A stretch of 64,000 bases of DNA from Paenibacillus alba (GTDB taxonomy: Bacteria > Bacillota > Bacilli > Paenibacillales > NBRC-103111). The DNA lies in contig NZ_JABMKZ010000003.1 in assembly GCF_013204855.1 (NCBI RefSeq), positions 186,001 through 250,000 of the forward strand, read 5' to 3'. Every line of letters begins with the position of its first letter. Within the stretch, counting starts at the first letter, position 1. A program made the translations under genes and the position numbers. Below, one piece after another: positions 44,521-53,926 of this stretch. The notes under the pieces are model-generated. The model was not told where the DNA came from, made no database searches, and was given only the letters and a program-made list of their open reading frames with translations.

Positions 44521-45420
44521 GTGGCTAAAAAAGAATTTAAATCAGGTTTTGTCTCTATCATCGGACGTCCGAATGTAGGGAAATCGACACTTATGAACCA
44601 AATTATCGGACAAAAGATTGCGATTATGTCCGACAAGCCCCAAACAACAAGAAACAAAATTCACGGAGTTTACACTTCGCAGAACGGTCAAATTGTATTC
44701 CTGGATACTCCGGGTATTCATAAACCTACGTCCAAATTGGGCGATTACATGAGTAAAGTAGCGCATGGCACTTTGGGTGAAGTGGATGCTGTGTTGTTTC
44801 TGGTTGATGTTGCAGATGGTATTGGCGGCGGAGACCGCTATATTATTGAGCAGTTGAAGCATATTGAAACACCTGTCATTCTTGTGTTAAACAAGATTGA
44901 TCTGGTGCAGCCGGAAGCTTTGCTGGCGGTTATAACGAATTACAAAGACTTGTATAATTTTGCAGAAATCGTACCCGTATCAGCGCTTAAAGGGAACAAT
45001 GTAACGACGCTGCTGGAGCAGATTATTCGTTATTTGCCTGAAGGGCCGCAGTATTATCCAGCGGATCAAATTACCGATCACCCAGAGCAATTTGTTTGCG
45101 CTGAGCTTGTTCGTGAGAAAATTCTGCATATGACAAGGGAAGAAATTCCCCATTCCATTGCTGTACAGATTGAGGATATGCGTGTGGAGCCTAACGGCGT
45201 TGTTCATATTTCTGCGGTTATCTTTGTTGAGCGGGATTCACAAAAGGGCATTGTTATCGGGAAACAAGGTGCCTTGCTCAAAGAGATTGGAAGACAAGCG
45301 CGCAGAGATATTGAGACACTGTTAGGTTCAAAAACATTCCTCGAACTTTGGGTCAAGGTGAAGAAAGATTGGAGAAATCAAGACAGAGTCCTGAGAGACC
45401 TGGGCTTCCGTCATGATTGA
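44521..45420 (+). CDS. era: GTPase Era
   Basis: 299 residues from GTG 44521 with GGAGG upstream. GTPase motifs: [10 protein letters not shown] near 15, DTPGIHKP near 62, NKIDL near 122. The C-terminal KH domain carries [21 protein letters not shown] near 245. Era binds the 3' end of 16S rRNA during 30S assembly. Six bp after cdd. Confidence 0.97.
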   Translation: MAKKEFKSGFVSIIGRPNVGKSTLMNQIIGQKIAIMSDKPQTTRNKIHGVYTSQNGQIVFLDTPGIHKPTSKLGDYMSKVAHGTLGEVDAVLFLVDVADGIGGGDRYIIEQLKHIETPVILVLNKIDLVQPEALLAVITNYKDLYNFAEIVPVSALKGNNVTTLLEQIIRYLPEGPQYYPADQITDHPEQFVCAELVREKILHMTREEIPHSIAVQIEDMRVEPNGVVHISAVIFVERDSQKGIVIGKQGALLKEIGRQARRDIETLLGSKTFLELWVKVKKDWRNQDRVLRDLGFRHD

Positions 45421-45518
45421 TTCTGTAATTACCTAAACAGTTCCAGTTATTGTCTCGCATAGAGAAGCATTCTCTGCACATCCTATGAACATCACGTTCG
45501 ATGGGGAGGATGCTGAAC

Positions 45519-45671
45519 ATGAAAGACTTTTCGTGGACGTATTTTTCAAAGACCGGTGATGTAGACGCCTATTTACTGTACAAACAAGTTACCGGAGAAC
45601 CAGGTATGGATACCGATGTGCAGGAAGAGGATCAAAGTAACGAAGAGCCGCTCGAGGGTTTGAATATGTAA
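45519..45671 (+). CDS. yqzL: YqzL-family small protein
   Basis: A 50-residue protein not long enough for most gene finders. ATG 45519 follows GGGGAGG with suitable spacing. The sequence MKDFSWTYFSKTGDVDAYLLYKQV is the YqzL pattern, followed by an acidic tail. YqzL lies between era and recO in Bacillus, exactly as here. Its function is unknown. Confidence 0.88.
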   Translation: MKDFSWTYFSKTGDVDAYLLYKQVTGEPGMDTDVQEEDQSNEEPLEGLNM

Positions 45672-45716
45672 ACCAATGTTCATAAGTTCAGAGCGGCATT
45701 TCATGGGGGAAATCAT

Positions 45717-46466
45717 TTGCTGCGTAGTGTACAGGGGATCGTGCTCCGTAGTATGGACTATGGAGAGGGGAACAAGATCATAAGTCTGTTCACCCCCGAG
45801 CTAGGTAAGGTTGGCGTTATGGCTCGGGGTGCGAAGAAAGTGAAAAGTAGACATGCCGCCGTTACGCAGCTTTTTACGTACGGCGATTTTGTTTTTTTTA
45901 AACAAAGGGGTCAAATGGGGTCGCTGAACAGCGCGGAAATTATTGAAGCTCATCATGCCCTGCGCGAAGACTTGCATATGTCCGCTCACGCTTCCTACTT
46001 GGTGGAGATGACGGATCGCATGTTAGGCGAAGAGGAAGGCAGTACGTATATATTTGAACAGCTGAAAGCTGGATTGATGGCGATTCAAGAGGGAAAGGAC
46101 ATGCAAATTGTCGTTCACCTTTATGAGATGAAGATGTTTGATTTGGCGGGCTATTTACCTGTAACGGACGCTTGTGTGTCCTGTGGAGAAACGTCGGGAA
46201 TCACGAGTTTCAGCCCTGCTATGGGAGGAACGTTATGCACGCGCTGCCGTTATAAGGATGCAGTGGCAATTCCTATCGCAGAAGGAACGTTGAAATTGCT
46301 GAAATTATTTCCCCGTATGGATATGCGCAGGCTCGGAGCCGTCCAAGTAAAAGAAGAAACAAAAGCCCAGTTGAAAGCCTGCATGCGAGCCTATATGGAT
46401 GTTCATATTGGCGTACAATGGAAATCAAGAGGATTTATTGAACAAATGGAGAAGTATAATATATAG
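45717..46466 (+). CDS. recO: DNA repair protein RecO
   Basis: 249 residues from TTG 45717 with GGGGGAAA upstream. N-terminal OB fold (VQGIVLRSMDYGEGNKIISLFTPELGK), helical middle, and a zinc module CVSCGE ... CTRCRY near residues 153-180. RecO with RecR loads RecA on SSB-coated DNA. The other end-processing enzymes, AddAB and SbcCD, are also encoded in this window. Confidence 0.95.
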   Translation: MLRSVQGIVLRSMDYGEGNKIISLFTPELGKVGVMARGAKKVKSRHAAVTQLFTYGDFVFFKQRGQMGSLNSAEIIEAHHALREDLHMSAHASYLVEMTDRMLGEEEGSTYIFEQLKAGLMAIQEGKDMQIVVHLYEMKMFDLAGYLPVTDACVSCGETSGITSFSPAMGGTLCTRCRYKDAVAIPIAEGTLKLLKLFPRMDMRRLGAVQVKEETKAQLKACMRAYMDVHIGVQWKSRGFIEQMEKYNI

Positions 46467-46489
46467 CATGATTTCGCCAACTCTCTGAT

Positions 46490-46518
46490 TTGACATGTGA
46501 TTTGGCCTCTGCTATGAT
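46490..46518 (+). promoter_or_regulatory. sigma-A promoter downstream of recO
   Basis: TTGACA (46490-46495), 17 bases, TATGAT (46513-46518). It lies 134 bp upstream of the ppsR start and immediately before a terminator-like hairpin. Confidence 0.75.
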
Positions 46519-46520
46519 GT

Positions 46521-46570
46521 GGTGGAAATCACCTCGCCCTTGTGCTGCCCGCATATTGGTGAGTTTTTTT
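46521..46570 (+). terminator. promoter-proximal attenuator-like hairpin ahead of ppsR
   Basis: TCACC (46529-46533) pairs with GGTGA (46558-46562) around an inner TGTGC-TGCCC-GCATA helix, followed by seven Ts. An upstream GGTG (46521-46524) can instead pair with the same CACC, giving two exclusive structures. Transcription from the promoter at 46490 would meet this within about 45 bases, so a short RNA or an attenuated leader is predicted. No T-box consensus was found. Confidence 0.5.
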
Positions 46571-46651
46571 ATGCTTTCGTTCTGTTCTCGTACACGTGAC
46601 ATACAAATGACAATGTAGGGCCTCGTCCCTGCTGAAAGGGGCTATGGGAAT

Positions 46652-47467
46652 ATGGATCATCCATTACCTACGCGCGTATATGTGGTATCTGACTCTGTTG
46701 GAGAGACCGGGGAGTCCGTCGTTCGTGCGGCTGCTATGCAGTTTCATCCAGTTCCAGTTGAAATTGTCAGAGCTCCATTTATTCATGATTTTGAGGGGAT
46801 TGATAAAGTCGTGAATGCCATACGCATTCATGGAGGCATTGTTGTCTTTACCCTAGTGATTCCAGAACTAAGAGACGATCTCATAGCGAAAGCGAAAGAG
46901 TTCAACATTCCGCATATTGATCTTCTCGGCCCCGTTGTAGCTACCCTTGGGAAAGCTTTGCACCAAGAGCCGCGCAGACAGCCAGGCATGATCCATCCAC
47001 TGGATGAGGATTATTTTAAGAAGGTGGAAGCTGTTGAATTTGCGGTTAAGTATGATGATGGCAGAGATTTTAGCGGGATTCAGAAAGCAGATATTATTCT
47101 ATTAGGGGTGTCTCGTACTTCTAAAACTCCTTTGTCTATGTATTTGGCACATAAAAGATTCAAAGTAGCCAACGTTCCTTTGGTTCCAGAAATGCAGCCG
47201 CCTGCTGCGATCTATACGGTTCCGAAGGATAAGATTATTGGGCTGCGCATTGACCCGGACAAATTGAATGTGATACGTCAAGAACGTTTGCGTACACTTG
47301 GATTAGCAGAAAATGCAACCTATGCCAATGTAGAACGTATTAAATTAGAACTGGCTTTTGCTGATAAAATTATGAGCAAAATTGGCTGTGTGATCTTCGA
47401 CGTCTCAAACCGCGCTGTGGAAGAAACAGCAAGTTTGGTTATGGATCATATTGAACGAATTCAATAA
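46652..47467 (+). CDS. yqfL: PPDK regulatory protein (DUF299 kinase/pyrophosphorylase)
   Basis: 271 residues of the bifunctional ADP-dependent kinase / phosphate-dependent pyrophosphorylase family. It starts RVYVVSDSVGETGESVVRAA and has the P-loop-like GVSRTSKTPLSMYLAHK near residue 150. Members control pyruvate phosphate dikinase or PEP synthetase by reversible threonine phosphorylation. In Bacillus glyQ, glyS and ccpN separate recO from yqfL; here they are missing and recO is followed directly by this gene. Confidence 0.93.
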   Translation: MDHPLPTRVYVVSDSVGETGESVVRAAAMQFHPVPVEIVRAPFIHDFEGIDKVVNAIRIHGGIVVFTLVIPELRDDLIAKAKEFNIPHIDLLGPVVATLGKALHQEPRRQPGMIHPLDEDYFKKVEAVEFAVKYDDGRDFSGIQKADIILLGVSRTSKTPLSMYLAHKRFKVANVPLVPEMQPPAAIYTVPKDKIIGLRIDPDKLNVIRQERLRTLGLAENATYANVERIKLELAFADKIMSKIGCVIFDVSNRAVEETASLVMDHIERIQ

Positions 47468-47559
47468 GGTTTTTATGTTTGTTCTAGCAGGATTTTTTGC
47501 AAGTTCATCGTATATAATAGTACGGTGAGATTTCATTTAATGGGCAGGGGCTGAAGGAA

Positions 47560-48024
47560 ATGCGCACAAGAAGCATCATCGTTGATGCCGATGCTTGTCC
47601 TGTGAAATCTGAAATTGAGCTTGCAGGTAGGCAGTTTGGTGTACAAGTTGTCCTCGTTGCTTCGTTTGATCACCGAATGAAAGAAAATCCAGGTGTTAAG
47701 GTCGTACAAGTAGATCGGTCAGATCAATCTGTCGATCTGTACATTGCCAATCAAATTAAACCTGGGGATATTTTGGTCACACAAGATTTCGGTCTTGCGG
47801 CATTGGGATTGGCCAAAGGCTCAATTTGCTTGACGAATCGCGGGCAGGAATATACCAATAGTTCGATTGATTTCCTATTGGAACGTCGCCACGTATCGGC
47901 AAAAATGCGCAGAAGCGGCAAGCATACCAAGGGTCCAAAACCTTTTACCGAAGAAGATCGTAAAAATTTTCTACATGGTTTGACAAAACTTTTAAAATAT
48001 TTGCAGGAAAACGAAAATGAGTAG
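47560..48024 (+). CDS. yqxD: YaiI/YqxD family protein (DUF188)
   Basis: 154 residues beginning RSIIVDADACPVKSEIE, the DUF188 signature, with conserved DYLIANQIKPGDILVTQDFGLAAL-like and LTNRGQEYTN motifs. The fold is PIN-like, so nuclease activity is suspected but not shown for the family. It lies 48 bp before dnaG as in Bacillus (yqxD-dnaG-sigA). A TATAAT at 47513 may be a promoter but has no good -35. Confidence 0.9.
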   Translation: MRTRSIIVDADACPVKSEIELAGRQFGVQVVLVASFDHRMKENPGVKVVQVDRSDQSVDLYIANQIKPGDILVTQDFGLAALGLAKGSICLTNRGQEYTNSSIDFLLERRHVSAKMRRSGKHTKGPKPFTEEDRKNFLHGLTKLLKYLQENENE

Positions 48025-48072
48025 CGAATAGTAATTAGTCGGAAAAGCGACCTGAATTGTAGGTGGAAGAAA

Positions 48073-49920
48073 ATGAGGTACGGACGCATACCTGAAGAGG
48101 TCATTGAGGCTGTACTGGGACGCCATGACATCGTTGATGTGATTGGCAGGCACGTGCATTTGAGCAAGCAAGGGCATTATATGAAGGGACTATGTCCTTT
48201 CCATTCCGAGAAAAGTCCTTCCTTCACGGTTACACCGGAGAAACAGATCTATCGTTGCTTTGGCTGTAATGTAGGCGGCAATGTTATTCGATTTATTATG
48301 GAAATTGAAGGGCTTAGCTTCGCTGAAGCCGTCACCAAGCTTGCCGAAGATGCAGACATCCCGATCACATGGGAAGAAGCAACAGATGAGCAGAATGAAC
48401 AGCAGCAAGAGAAAGCCAGCTTGCTTAAAGCGTATGATTTTGCAGCAAAGCTGTACCATTTTATTCTTGGCAATACCGAGCAAGGCAAAGCAGCCAAAGG
48501 GTATTTAACCTCAAGAGGCATATCGGATAAGCTGATTGATACGTTCCAAATTGGCTATGCCCCGGCGATGTGGGACACACTTGTTCAACAGCTTGATAAA
48601 CGCGGATTCGATTTGGCGTTGATGGAGAGAGGCGGATTGATCTCTGCCAAACACGAAGGGAATGGCTATGTTGATAAATTTCGGGAACGCGTCATCTTTC
48701 CGATCTGCGATGCGACAGGCAAAGTCATTGCATTCGGCGGCAGATCAATGGGAGATGCGCAGCCCAAGTATTTGAACAGTCCGGAGTCGGTTCTTTTTAA
48801 CAAGAGCAGAACGATGTACAATCTACATCAAGCTAGGCCAAATATGCGCAAACTACAACAAGCGGTTCTCTTCGAGGGCTATGTGGATGTAATCAAAGCA
48901 TGGGAAGCCGGAATCAGCAATGGCGTTGCAACGATGGGAACGGCATTAACCAAGGAACATGCCGCACTTCTGAACCGAAACGCAGATCAGATCGTCGTTT
49001 GTTATGACGGAGATCAAGCAGGACAATCCGCAGCTTTCAAAAGCATCCCGATCTTGGAAGCGACAGGGAGTCGAGTCGCCGTAGCGATGCTGCCTGATGG
49101 CAAAGATCCTGATGATTATGTAAGAAATTATGGTTTTGACCGATTCGTACGGGAGATTATTGAACCTGCCGTGCCATCGATGAAATATAAGCTGCTCTAC
49201 ATCCGCAAAAATTTTAAGCTGCACGAGGATGGTGACCGACTTCGTTATTTGCAATCCGCTGTGAAATTAATCAGTGATCTCCATTCTCCTATGGAACGCG
49301 AACATTATTTGAAACAACTGGCTTCAGAATTCCCAGAATCTTCCTATGAAGCCATGAAGTTGGATCTTCATGAAATCTTGCTGCAATCGGAAAAAAACCG
49401 ACCGGATGGGGATAATAAACCAATTCTGTGGAATAATGTTATGAATAATGGGAGAACAGCGGAACGAACACGCAAGAAAACGCCTTCTCTTTTGCCTGCT
49501 TATCACAATGCAGAACGATTAATTCTTGCTGTAATGATGCATGATCGAGATGTTTGTACCCATGTGGAAGCACAGTTGGGTGATCAATTCAATGTTGAAG
49601 CTCACGCAGTCTTAGCTGCTTATTTATATGCTTACTACGCTCAGAATGCTGAGCCGGATGCAAGCCGATACATTGCCATGCTGCAAGATGAACAGCTGGA
49701 GAGCTTGGCTAGTTCCATTGTTATGATGGGAGCTGGTCATGGAATGAACGAACAAGTGATTGACGACTATATTCGCCAAATTCGCAAAGTTCCCATGCAA
49801 GAAGAAGTTGAACGCAAGAAAGAAGAAAGAGTTCGCGCCGAGCGCGCGGGCGACCATCTAAGAGCAGCACAAATAGCAATTGAAATTATCGCCCTAGAAA
49901 AACGATTGAAGTCAACTTAG
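48073..49920 (+). CDS. dnaG: DNA primase
   Basis: 615 residues. N-terminal zinc ribbon CPFHSEKSPSFTVTPEKQIY...CFGC (~40-66), catalytic core with TOPRIM motifs LFEGYVDVI (~260) and VVCYDGDQAG (~310), and a C-terminal helicase-binding domain. It synthesises primers for lagging-strand replication. It precedes sigA in the macromolecular synthesis operon; rpsU, part of that operon in some bacteria, is instead 14 kb upstream. Confidence 0.97.
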   Translation: MRYGRIPEEVIEAVLGRHDIVDVIGRHVHLSKQGHYMKGLCPFHSEKSPSFTVTPEKQIYRCFGCNVGGNVIRFIMEIEGLSFAEAVTKLAEDADIPITWEEATDEQNEQQQEKASLLKAYDFAAKLYHFILGNTEQGKAAKGYLTSRGISDKLIDTFQIGYAPAMWDTLVQQLDKRGFDLALMERGGLISAKHEGNGYVDKFRERVIFPICDATGKVIAFGGRSMGDAQPKYLNSPESVLFNKSRTMYNLHQARPNMRKLQQAVLFEGYVDVIKAWEAGISNGVATMGTALTKEHAALLNRNADQIVVCYDGDQAGQSAAFKSIPILEATGSRVAVAMLPDGKDPDDYVRNYGFDRFVREIIEPAVPSMKYKLLYIRKNFKLHEDGDRLRYLQSAVKLISDLHSPMEREHYLKQLASEFPESSYEAMKLDLHEILLQSEKNRPDGDNKPILWNNVMNNGRTAERTRKKTPSLLPAYHNAERLILAVMMHDRDVCTHVEAQLGDQFNVEAHAVLAAYLYAYYAQNAEPDASRYIAMLQDEQLESLASSIVMMGAGHGMNEQVIDDYIRQIRKVPMQEEVERKKEERVRAERAGDHLRAAQIAIEIIALEKRLKST

Positions 49921-49956
49921 AATTGCTGAATGACTAGGGAGGAGGGAGTCCGTACT

Positions 49957-51072
49957 ATGGCGAATGATCAGCGTACAGAATTAGAGACAGAGTTGACCCT
50001 GGACCAGGTGAAAGACCAGCTTATTGAGCAGGGTAAAAAGCGGTCCTCACTTACTTACAAGGATATTATGGAGAAATTAGCTCCCTTCGATCAGGATCCT
50101 GAACAAATCGATGAGTTTTTTGAACAGCTTTCCGAGCAAGGTATCGATGTTGGGAATGAATCCGATGAGGATTCCATGAATCCTGAAGAGAACGAGCGCG
50201 ATGAATTCAACTTCGATGATGATCTGGCGTTGCCGCCGGGAATTAAGATTAATGACCCAGTTCGGATGTATTTGAAGGAAATTGGTCGTGTGCCGCTTCT
50301 TTCTGCGGAAGATGAAGTTGGTTTAGCCAAACGAATTGAAAATGGGGACGAAGAAGCGAAGAGACGCCTCGCTGAAGCCAACTTACGACTTGTTGTTAGT
50401 ATTGCCAAGAGGTATGTAGGCCGCGGCATGTTGTTCCTTGACTTGATTCAAGAAGGTAATATGGGTTTAATTAAAGCCGTTGAAAAGTTTGATCATACTA
50501 AAGGCTATAAATTCAGTACCTATGCAACTTGGTGGATTCGTCAAGCCATCACCCGTGCCATTGCAGACCAAGCGAGAACGATTCGTATTCCTGTACATAT
50601 GGTCGAAACGATTAATAAATTAATCCGTGTTTCTCGTCAATTGCTGCAAGAGCTGGGGCGCGAACCTACGCCGGAAGAAATTGCCAAAGAAATGGATTTA
50701 AGTACGGATAAAGTTCGTGAAATCATGAAGATCGCACAAGAGCCTGTGTCGTTAGAAACACCGATTGGTGAAGAAGATGATTCGCATTTGGGAGACTTCA
50801 TTGAGGATCAGGAAGCACTTGCACCAGCGGACGCTGCTGCTTATGAGCTTCTGAAAGAACAGCTTGAGGATGTTCTGGACACGTTGACAGAAAGAGAAGA
50901 AAATGTGCTTCGGTTACGTTTCGGACTTGATGATGGACGTACGCGTACACTAGAAGAAGTAGGTAAAGTATTCGGTGTTACCCGCGAGCGGATTCGTCAG
51001 ATTGAAGCTAAAGCGCTGCGTAAGCTGAGACACCCTAGCCGCAGCAAAAGATTGAAAGATTTCTTGGAATAA
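49957..51072 (+). CDS. sigA: primary RNA polymerase sigma factor SigA (RpoD)
   Basis: 371 residues from ATG 49957, which has AGGGAGGAGGGAG upstream; an earlier in-frame ATG overlaps this site. Region 1.1 (~10-70), acidic linker ([16 protein letters not shown]), regions 1.2-2 ([33 protein letters not shown]), 3 and 4.2 ([31 protein letters not shown]) are all intact. The consensus -35/-10 promoters listed in this window are of the type this factor reads. Confidence 0.98.
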   Translation: MANDQRTELETELTLDQVKDQLIEQGKKRSSLTYKDIMEKLAPFDQDPEQIDEFFEQLSEQGIDVGNESDEDSMNPEENERDEFNFDDDLALPPGIKINDPVRMYLKEIGRVPLLSAEDEVGLAKRIENGDEEAKRRLAEANLRLVVSIAKRYVGRGMLFLDLIQEGNMGLIKAVEKFDHTKGYKFSTYATWWIRQAITRAIADQARTIRIPVHMVETINKLIRVSRQLLQELGREPTPEEIAKEMDLSTDKVREIMKIAQEPVSLETPIGEEDDSHLGDFIEDQEALAPADAAAYELLKEQLEDVLDTLTEREENVLRLRFGLDDGRTRTLEEVGKVFGVTRERIRQIEAKALRKLRHPSRSKRLKDFLE

Positions 51073-51085
51073 ATCGCTGTGAGAG

Positions 51086-51119
51086 GGCCCTGCCAAATTC
51101 GGCGGGGTCTTTTTCTTTT
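51086..51119 (+). terminator. intrinsic terminator after sigA
   Basis: CCCTGCC-AAATTC-GGCGGGG (one G-U pair) followed by a T-rich run TCTTTTTCTTTT. Confidence 0.8.
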
Positions 51120-51182
51120 GAAACTGCTATAAAAATTAAACCTAAAATCACCGATAAAGTAGCTAGGAAGGTGAGCGAATAA

Positions 51183-52013
51183 ATGGATGCAGAGAAAAGG
51201 AAAGTGATTGTAAGGGAAATCGATCATTGGCGCAGAAGCAAATTGCTTCCTGAGCATTATTGTGATTTTCTTTTGAATTTGTATGTAGATGAGGCAACGC
51301 CAAAACCGGCTTCATTAATGGGGATATCGGCAACCTCGGTAACAAACAGTAATTGGAAAATATGGTTAGTCATTATGGCGGTTATTGCCGCTCTGGCCTT
51401 ATCTGCTCTTAATTTTAACTCTTTTGGAATGCCAATGCAAATTGGAATTTCCACACTTTTTGTTATCATTTGTTACGCGTTTGCTTATCGGCAATATCAT
51501 AAAGCGCCGGCCGTTTCCTATTTGCTTTGCGGTGTTTCTTCAATTGCCTTACTTTTGCTTGGATTATATTTAATGGATATGTACGATGTGCATTCATCGT
51601 TTTCATACATTGGATATTTAGCTTTTTGCAGTGTTGTTTGGTTATTTAATGGGCTAATAGGGCGTATGGCCATTTTCCAGATATGTGGATGGATGGGCTT
51701 GGTTGGGACCTATGGATGGCTGCTTCTGCATAAACTTGAGAATCCTGGTTGGTTCTCACTTGAAATTAGTTGGATTCCGGTTAGTATTGTACTTATATGG
51801 ATTGCCTGGCTTGCGCATCATACGAATAAGCAAGCGGCGAGTGTGCTGCTCTTAGTAGGAGGCATCGTTTGGTTTGCGCCTGAAGCGATGACGTTTTTGG
51901 CGGATGTAGATATGAGCTCTCGCGTTATTCAATTGTCTTTCACAGGTAAGTTAGTTTCAGCAGGCGTAGCGTTGTTTTTGCTGCGTAAAAAATGGGTAGA
52001 GTGGGTAATGTAA
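51183..52013 (+). CDS. hypothetical polytopic membrane protein
   Basis: 276 residues: a soluble N-terminus (~1-55, REIDHWRRSKLLPEHYCDFLLNLY) and about eight hydrophobic helices from residue ~58. The N-terminal pattern resembles DUF2157-like membrane proteins, but I cannot confirm the family. It lies between sigA and trmK, and only 3 bp separate it from trmK, so it is co-transcribed with trmK and nif3. Function unknown. Confidence 0.8.
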   Translation: MDAEKRKVIVREIDHWRRSKLLPEHYCDFLLNLYVDEATPKPASLMGISATSVTNSNWKIWLVIMAVIAALALSALNFNSFGMPMQIGISTLFVIICYAFAYRQYHKAPAVSYLLCGVSSIALLLLGLYLMDMYDVHSSFSYIGYLAFCSVVWLFNGLIGRMAIFQICGWMGLVGTYGWLLLHKLENPGWFSLEISWIPVSIVLIWIAWLAHHTNKQAASVLLLVGGIVWFAPEAMTFLADVDMSSRVIQLSFTGKLVSAGVALFLLRKKWVEWVM

Positions 52014-52016
52014 ACG

Positions 52017-52781
52017 ATGGTGAAATTGTCAAACAGATTGCAAATGATTGCAGATCGTGTTCCAGCAGGATCAAGATTAGCGGATATTGGGTCAGATCAT
52101 GCCCTGTTGCCAACGTATTTGGCGCAGCAGGGTATTATTTTATTTGCGGTGGCAGGAGAAGTAAATCCCGGTCCTTTCGAAGCGGCAACACGTCAGGTGC
52201 TTGAAAGCGGATTGTCGAAGAAGATTAGTGTACGCTCGGGAGATGGCTTAGCGGTTATTGAGGCAGGCGAAGTCGAAGTCATTACGATTGCCGGTATGGG
52301 CGGGAGCTTGATGGCGAGTATTTTGGAAGCTGGAAAGCATAAGCTGCAGGGGGTTACACATCTCATTCTGCAGCCGAATGTCGGAGAAGATTATGTGCGT
52401 CGCTGGTTGTTAGAGCAAGGATGGAAGCTGGAGTCAGAAACAATTCTGGAGGAGGACGGAAAAATTTATGAAATTTTGACGGCTTCAGCTGTACCGGATG
52501 AGGAGAAGGCGCAGCTCGAGGCGCTATATGTCGAGCGTATTTTATCAGGTGGAATAAAGGTAACGAAGGAGCGTTTGCTTCAAATGGGTCCCTATCTGAT
52601 CAGTCAGGCTCCAGAGGTCTGGTTTACCAAATGGGGTAACGAACTGAACAAGTTAGCGATGATTGTCGATCAGCTCGGACGATCTAGCGCCGAAGCGTCA
52701 AAAGTGAAAGCTGAACAAGTTCGTCAAGAAATGATGGAAATAAAGGAGGTACTCGCTTGTTTGCAAAAGGTCAAACCGTAA
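52017..52781 (+). CDS. trmK: tRNA (adenine(22)-N1)-methyltransferase TrmK
   Basis: 254 residues. The SAM-binding motif ADIGSDHALLPTYL is near residue 22, ITIAGMGGSLMASIL near 89, and LILQPNVGEDYVRRWL near 115. It methylates A22 of certain tRNAs. In Bacillus the gene (yqfN) follows sigA and precedes yqfO, as here. The last 25 bp overlap nif3, whose ribosome site lies inside trmK. Confidence 0.95.
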   Translation: MVKLSNRLQMIADRVPAGSRLADIGSDHALLPTYLAQQGIILFAVAGEVNPGPFEAATRQVLESGLSKKISVRSGDGLAVIEAGEVEVITIAGMGGSLMASILEAGKHKLQGVTHLILQPNVGEDYVRRWLLEQGWKLESETILEEDGKIYEILTASAVPDEEKAQLEALYVERILSGGIKVTKERLLQMGPYLISQAPEVWFTKWGNELNKLAMIVDQLGRSSAEASKVKAEQVRQEMMEIKEVLACLQKVKP

Positions 52782-53866
52782 TCCAGCTGTTTGAACAGCT
52801 GGCGCCGAAGCATTATGCGATGCCTGATGACAAAATCGGATTACAGCTGGGTTCGCTGCAAAAGGAAATTCAGAAGGTGCTTGTGGCTTTAGACGTCACC
52901 GATGAAGTTGTGGAAGAAGCGATTCAGCTTGGGGCCAATCTCATTATTGCCCACCATGCCATCATCTTCAGACCGCTTGCACACCTGCAGACAGATACAC
53001 CGGCAGGCCGCTTATATGAAAAACTAATTAAAAACGATATCGCCGTGTATATTGCCCATACGAATCTGGATGTAGCCGAAGGCGGCGTCAATGATATGAT
53101 GGCGGATATGCTAGGCCTATCGGAGCTTACGCATCTAGAGGATGTACATACGGAGAAGCTGCAGAAGCTTGTGGTCTTCGTGCCTGAGACGCACCATCAG
53201 GCAGTGCTGGATGCCCTATTCACCGCAGGAGCGGGGTGGATCGGGCAGTACAGCCACTGCAGCTTCAACATCCCCGGAACGGGAACGTTCCTTCCGCAGG
53301 AAGGGACGCACCCGTATATCGGGGAAGCGGGCAAGCTGGAGCGCGTACAGGAAGTACGCGTTGAGACCATTGTAACCGCCAACGTTCAGCGCAAGGCGGT
53401 TCAGGCAATGCTGAAGGCCCACCCCTATGAGGAGGTGGCCTATGACCTCTACCCGATGGATCTCAAGGGTAGAGTGTTCGGTCTTGGCCGCGTGGGCAAG
53501 CTGCCCGCGGCCATCACGCTCCGCGAGCTGACGCAGCTCGCGAAGCAGGTCTTCGACGTGCCCGCCGTGCGCGTCGTTGGCGATCTAGCGCGGCCTATCC
53601 GCAAGGTGGCCGTGCTGGGCGGCTCTGGCGGCCGTTACATGCGGCACGCCATGTTTGCCGGCGCCGATGTGTTGGTCACCGGCGACATCGACTACCACAC
53701 CGCGCATGATGCGCTCGCGGCGGGACTTACGCTCATCGACGTTGGTCACAACGTCGAGAAGATTATGAAGCGCGGCGTCGCCGAATATCTCGCCAAGCAG
53801 CTGATCAAGTCGGATACGCAGGTAATCGCTTCTGCTATAGAGACGGAACCATTTCAATTTCTGTAG
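52757..53866 (+). CDS. yqfO: Nif3-like dinuclear metal-binding hexameric protein (YqfO)
   Basis: 369 residues from TTG 52757, with AAAGGAGG 8 bases upstream. Metal ligands are in LIIAHHAIIF (~59), YIAHTNLDVAEGG (~97) and LIDVGHNVEK (~325). Between the two Nif3 halves is the inserted PII-like/CutA-like domain (LQKLVVFVPETHHQAVLDALFTAGAG...) typical of Bacillus YqfO. Biochemical role is uncertain. The second half of the gene, about 53190-53780, is much more GC-rich than its surroundings; minus-strand frames there are shadows. Confidence 0.92.
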   Translation: MFAKGQTVIQLFEQLAPKHYAMPDDKIGLQLGSLQKEIQKVLVALDVTDEVVEEAIQLGANLIIAHHAIIFRPLAHLQTDTPAGRLYEKLIKNDIAVYIAHTNLDVAEGGVNDMMADMLGLSELTHLEDVHTEKLQKLVVFVPETHHQAVLDALFTAGAGWIGQYSHCSFNIPGTGTFLPQEGTHPYIGEAGKLERVQEVRVETIVTANVQRKAVQAMLKAHPYEEVAYDLYPMDLKGRVFGLGRVGKLPAAITLRELTQLAKQVFDVPAVRVVGDLARPIRKVAVLGGSGGRYMRHAMFAGADVLVTGDIDYHTAHDALAAGLTLIDVGHNVEKIMKRGVAEYLAKQLIKSDTQVIASAIETEPFQFL

Positions 53867-53885
53867 CCGTGGAAATGAAGAATAG

Positions 53886-53914
53886 TTGTAATTCAAAGGC
53901 ATTCCTAGTATACT
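53886..53914 (+). promoter_or_regulatory. promoter of rnpB
   Basis: TTGTAA (53886-53891), 17 bases, TATACT (53909-53914). The predicted start about 12 bases downstream coincides with the first base-paired end of the RNase P RNA. Confidence 0.75.
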
Positions 53915-53926
53915 AGCAAATGCGTC

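Noticed and set aside
46467..46651. T-box leader left over from a lost glyQS operon
   Set aside because: No AGGGTGGNACCGCG-type T-box sequence or specifier loop could be found.
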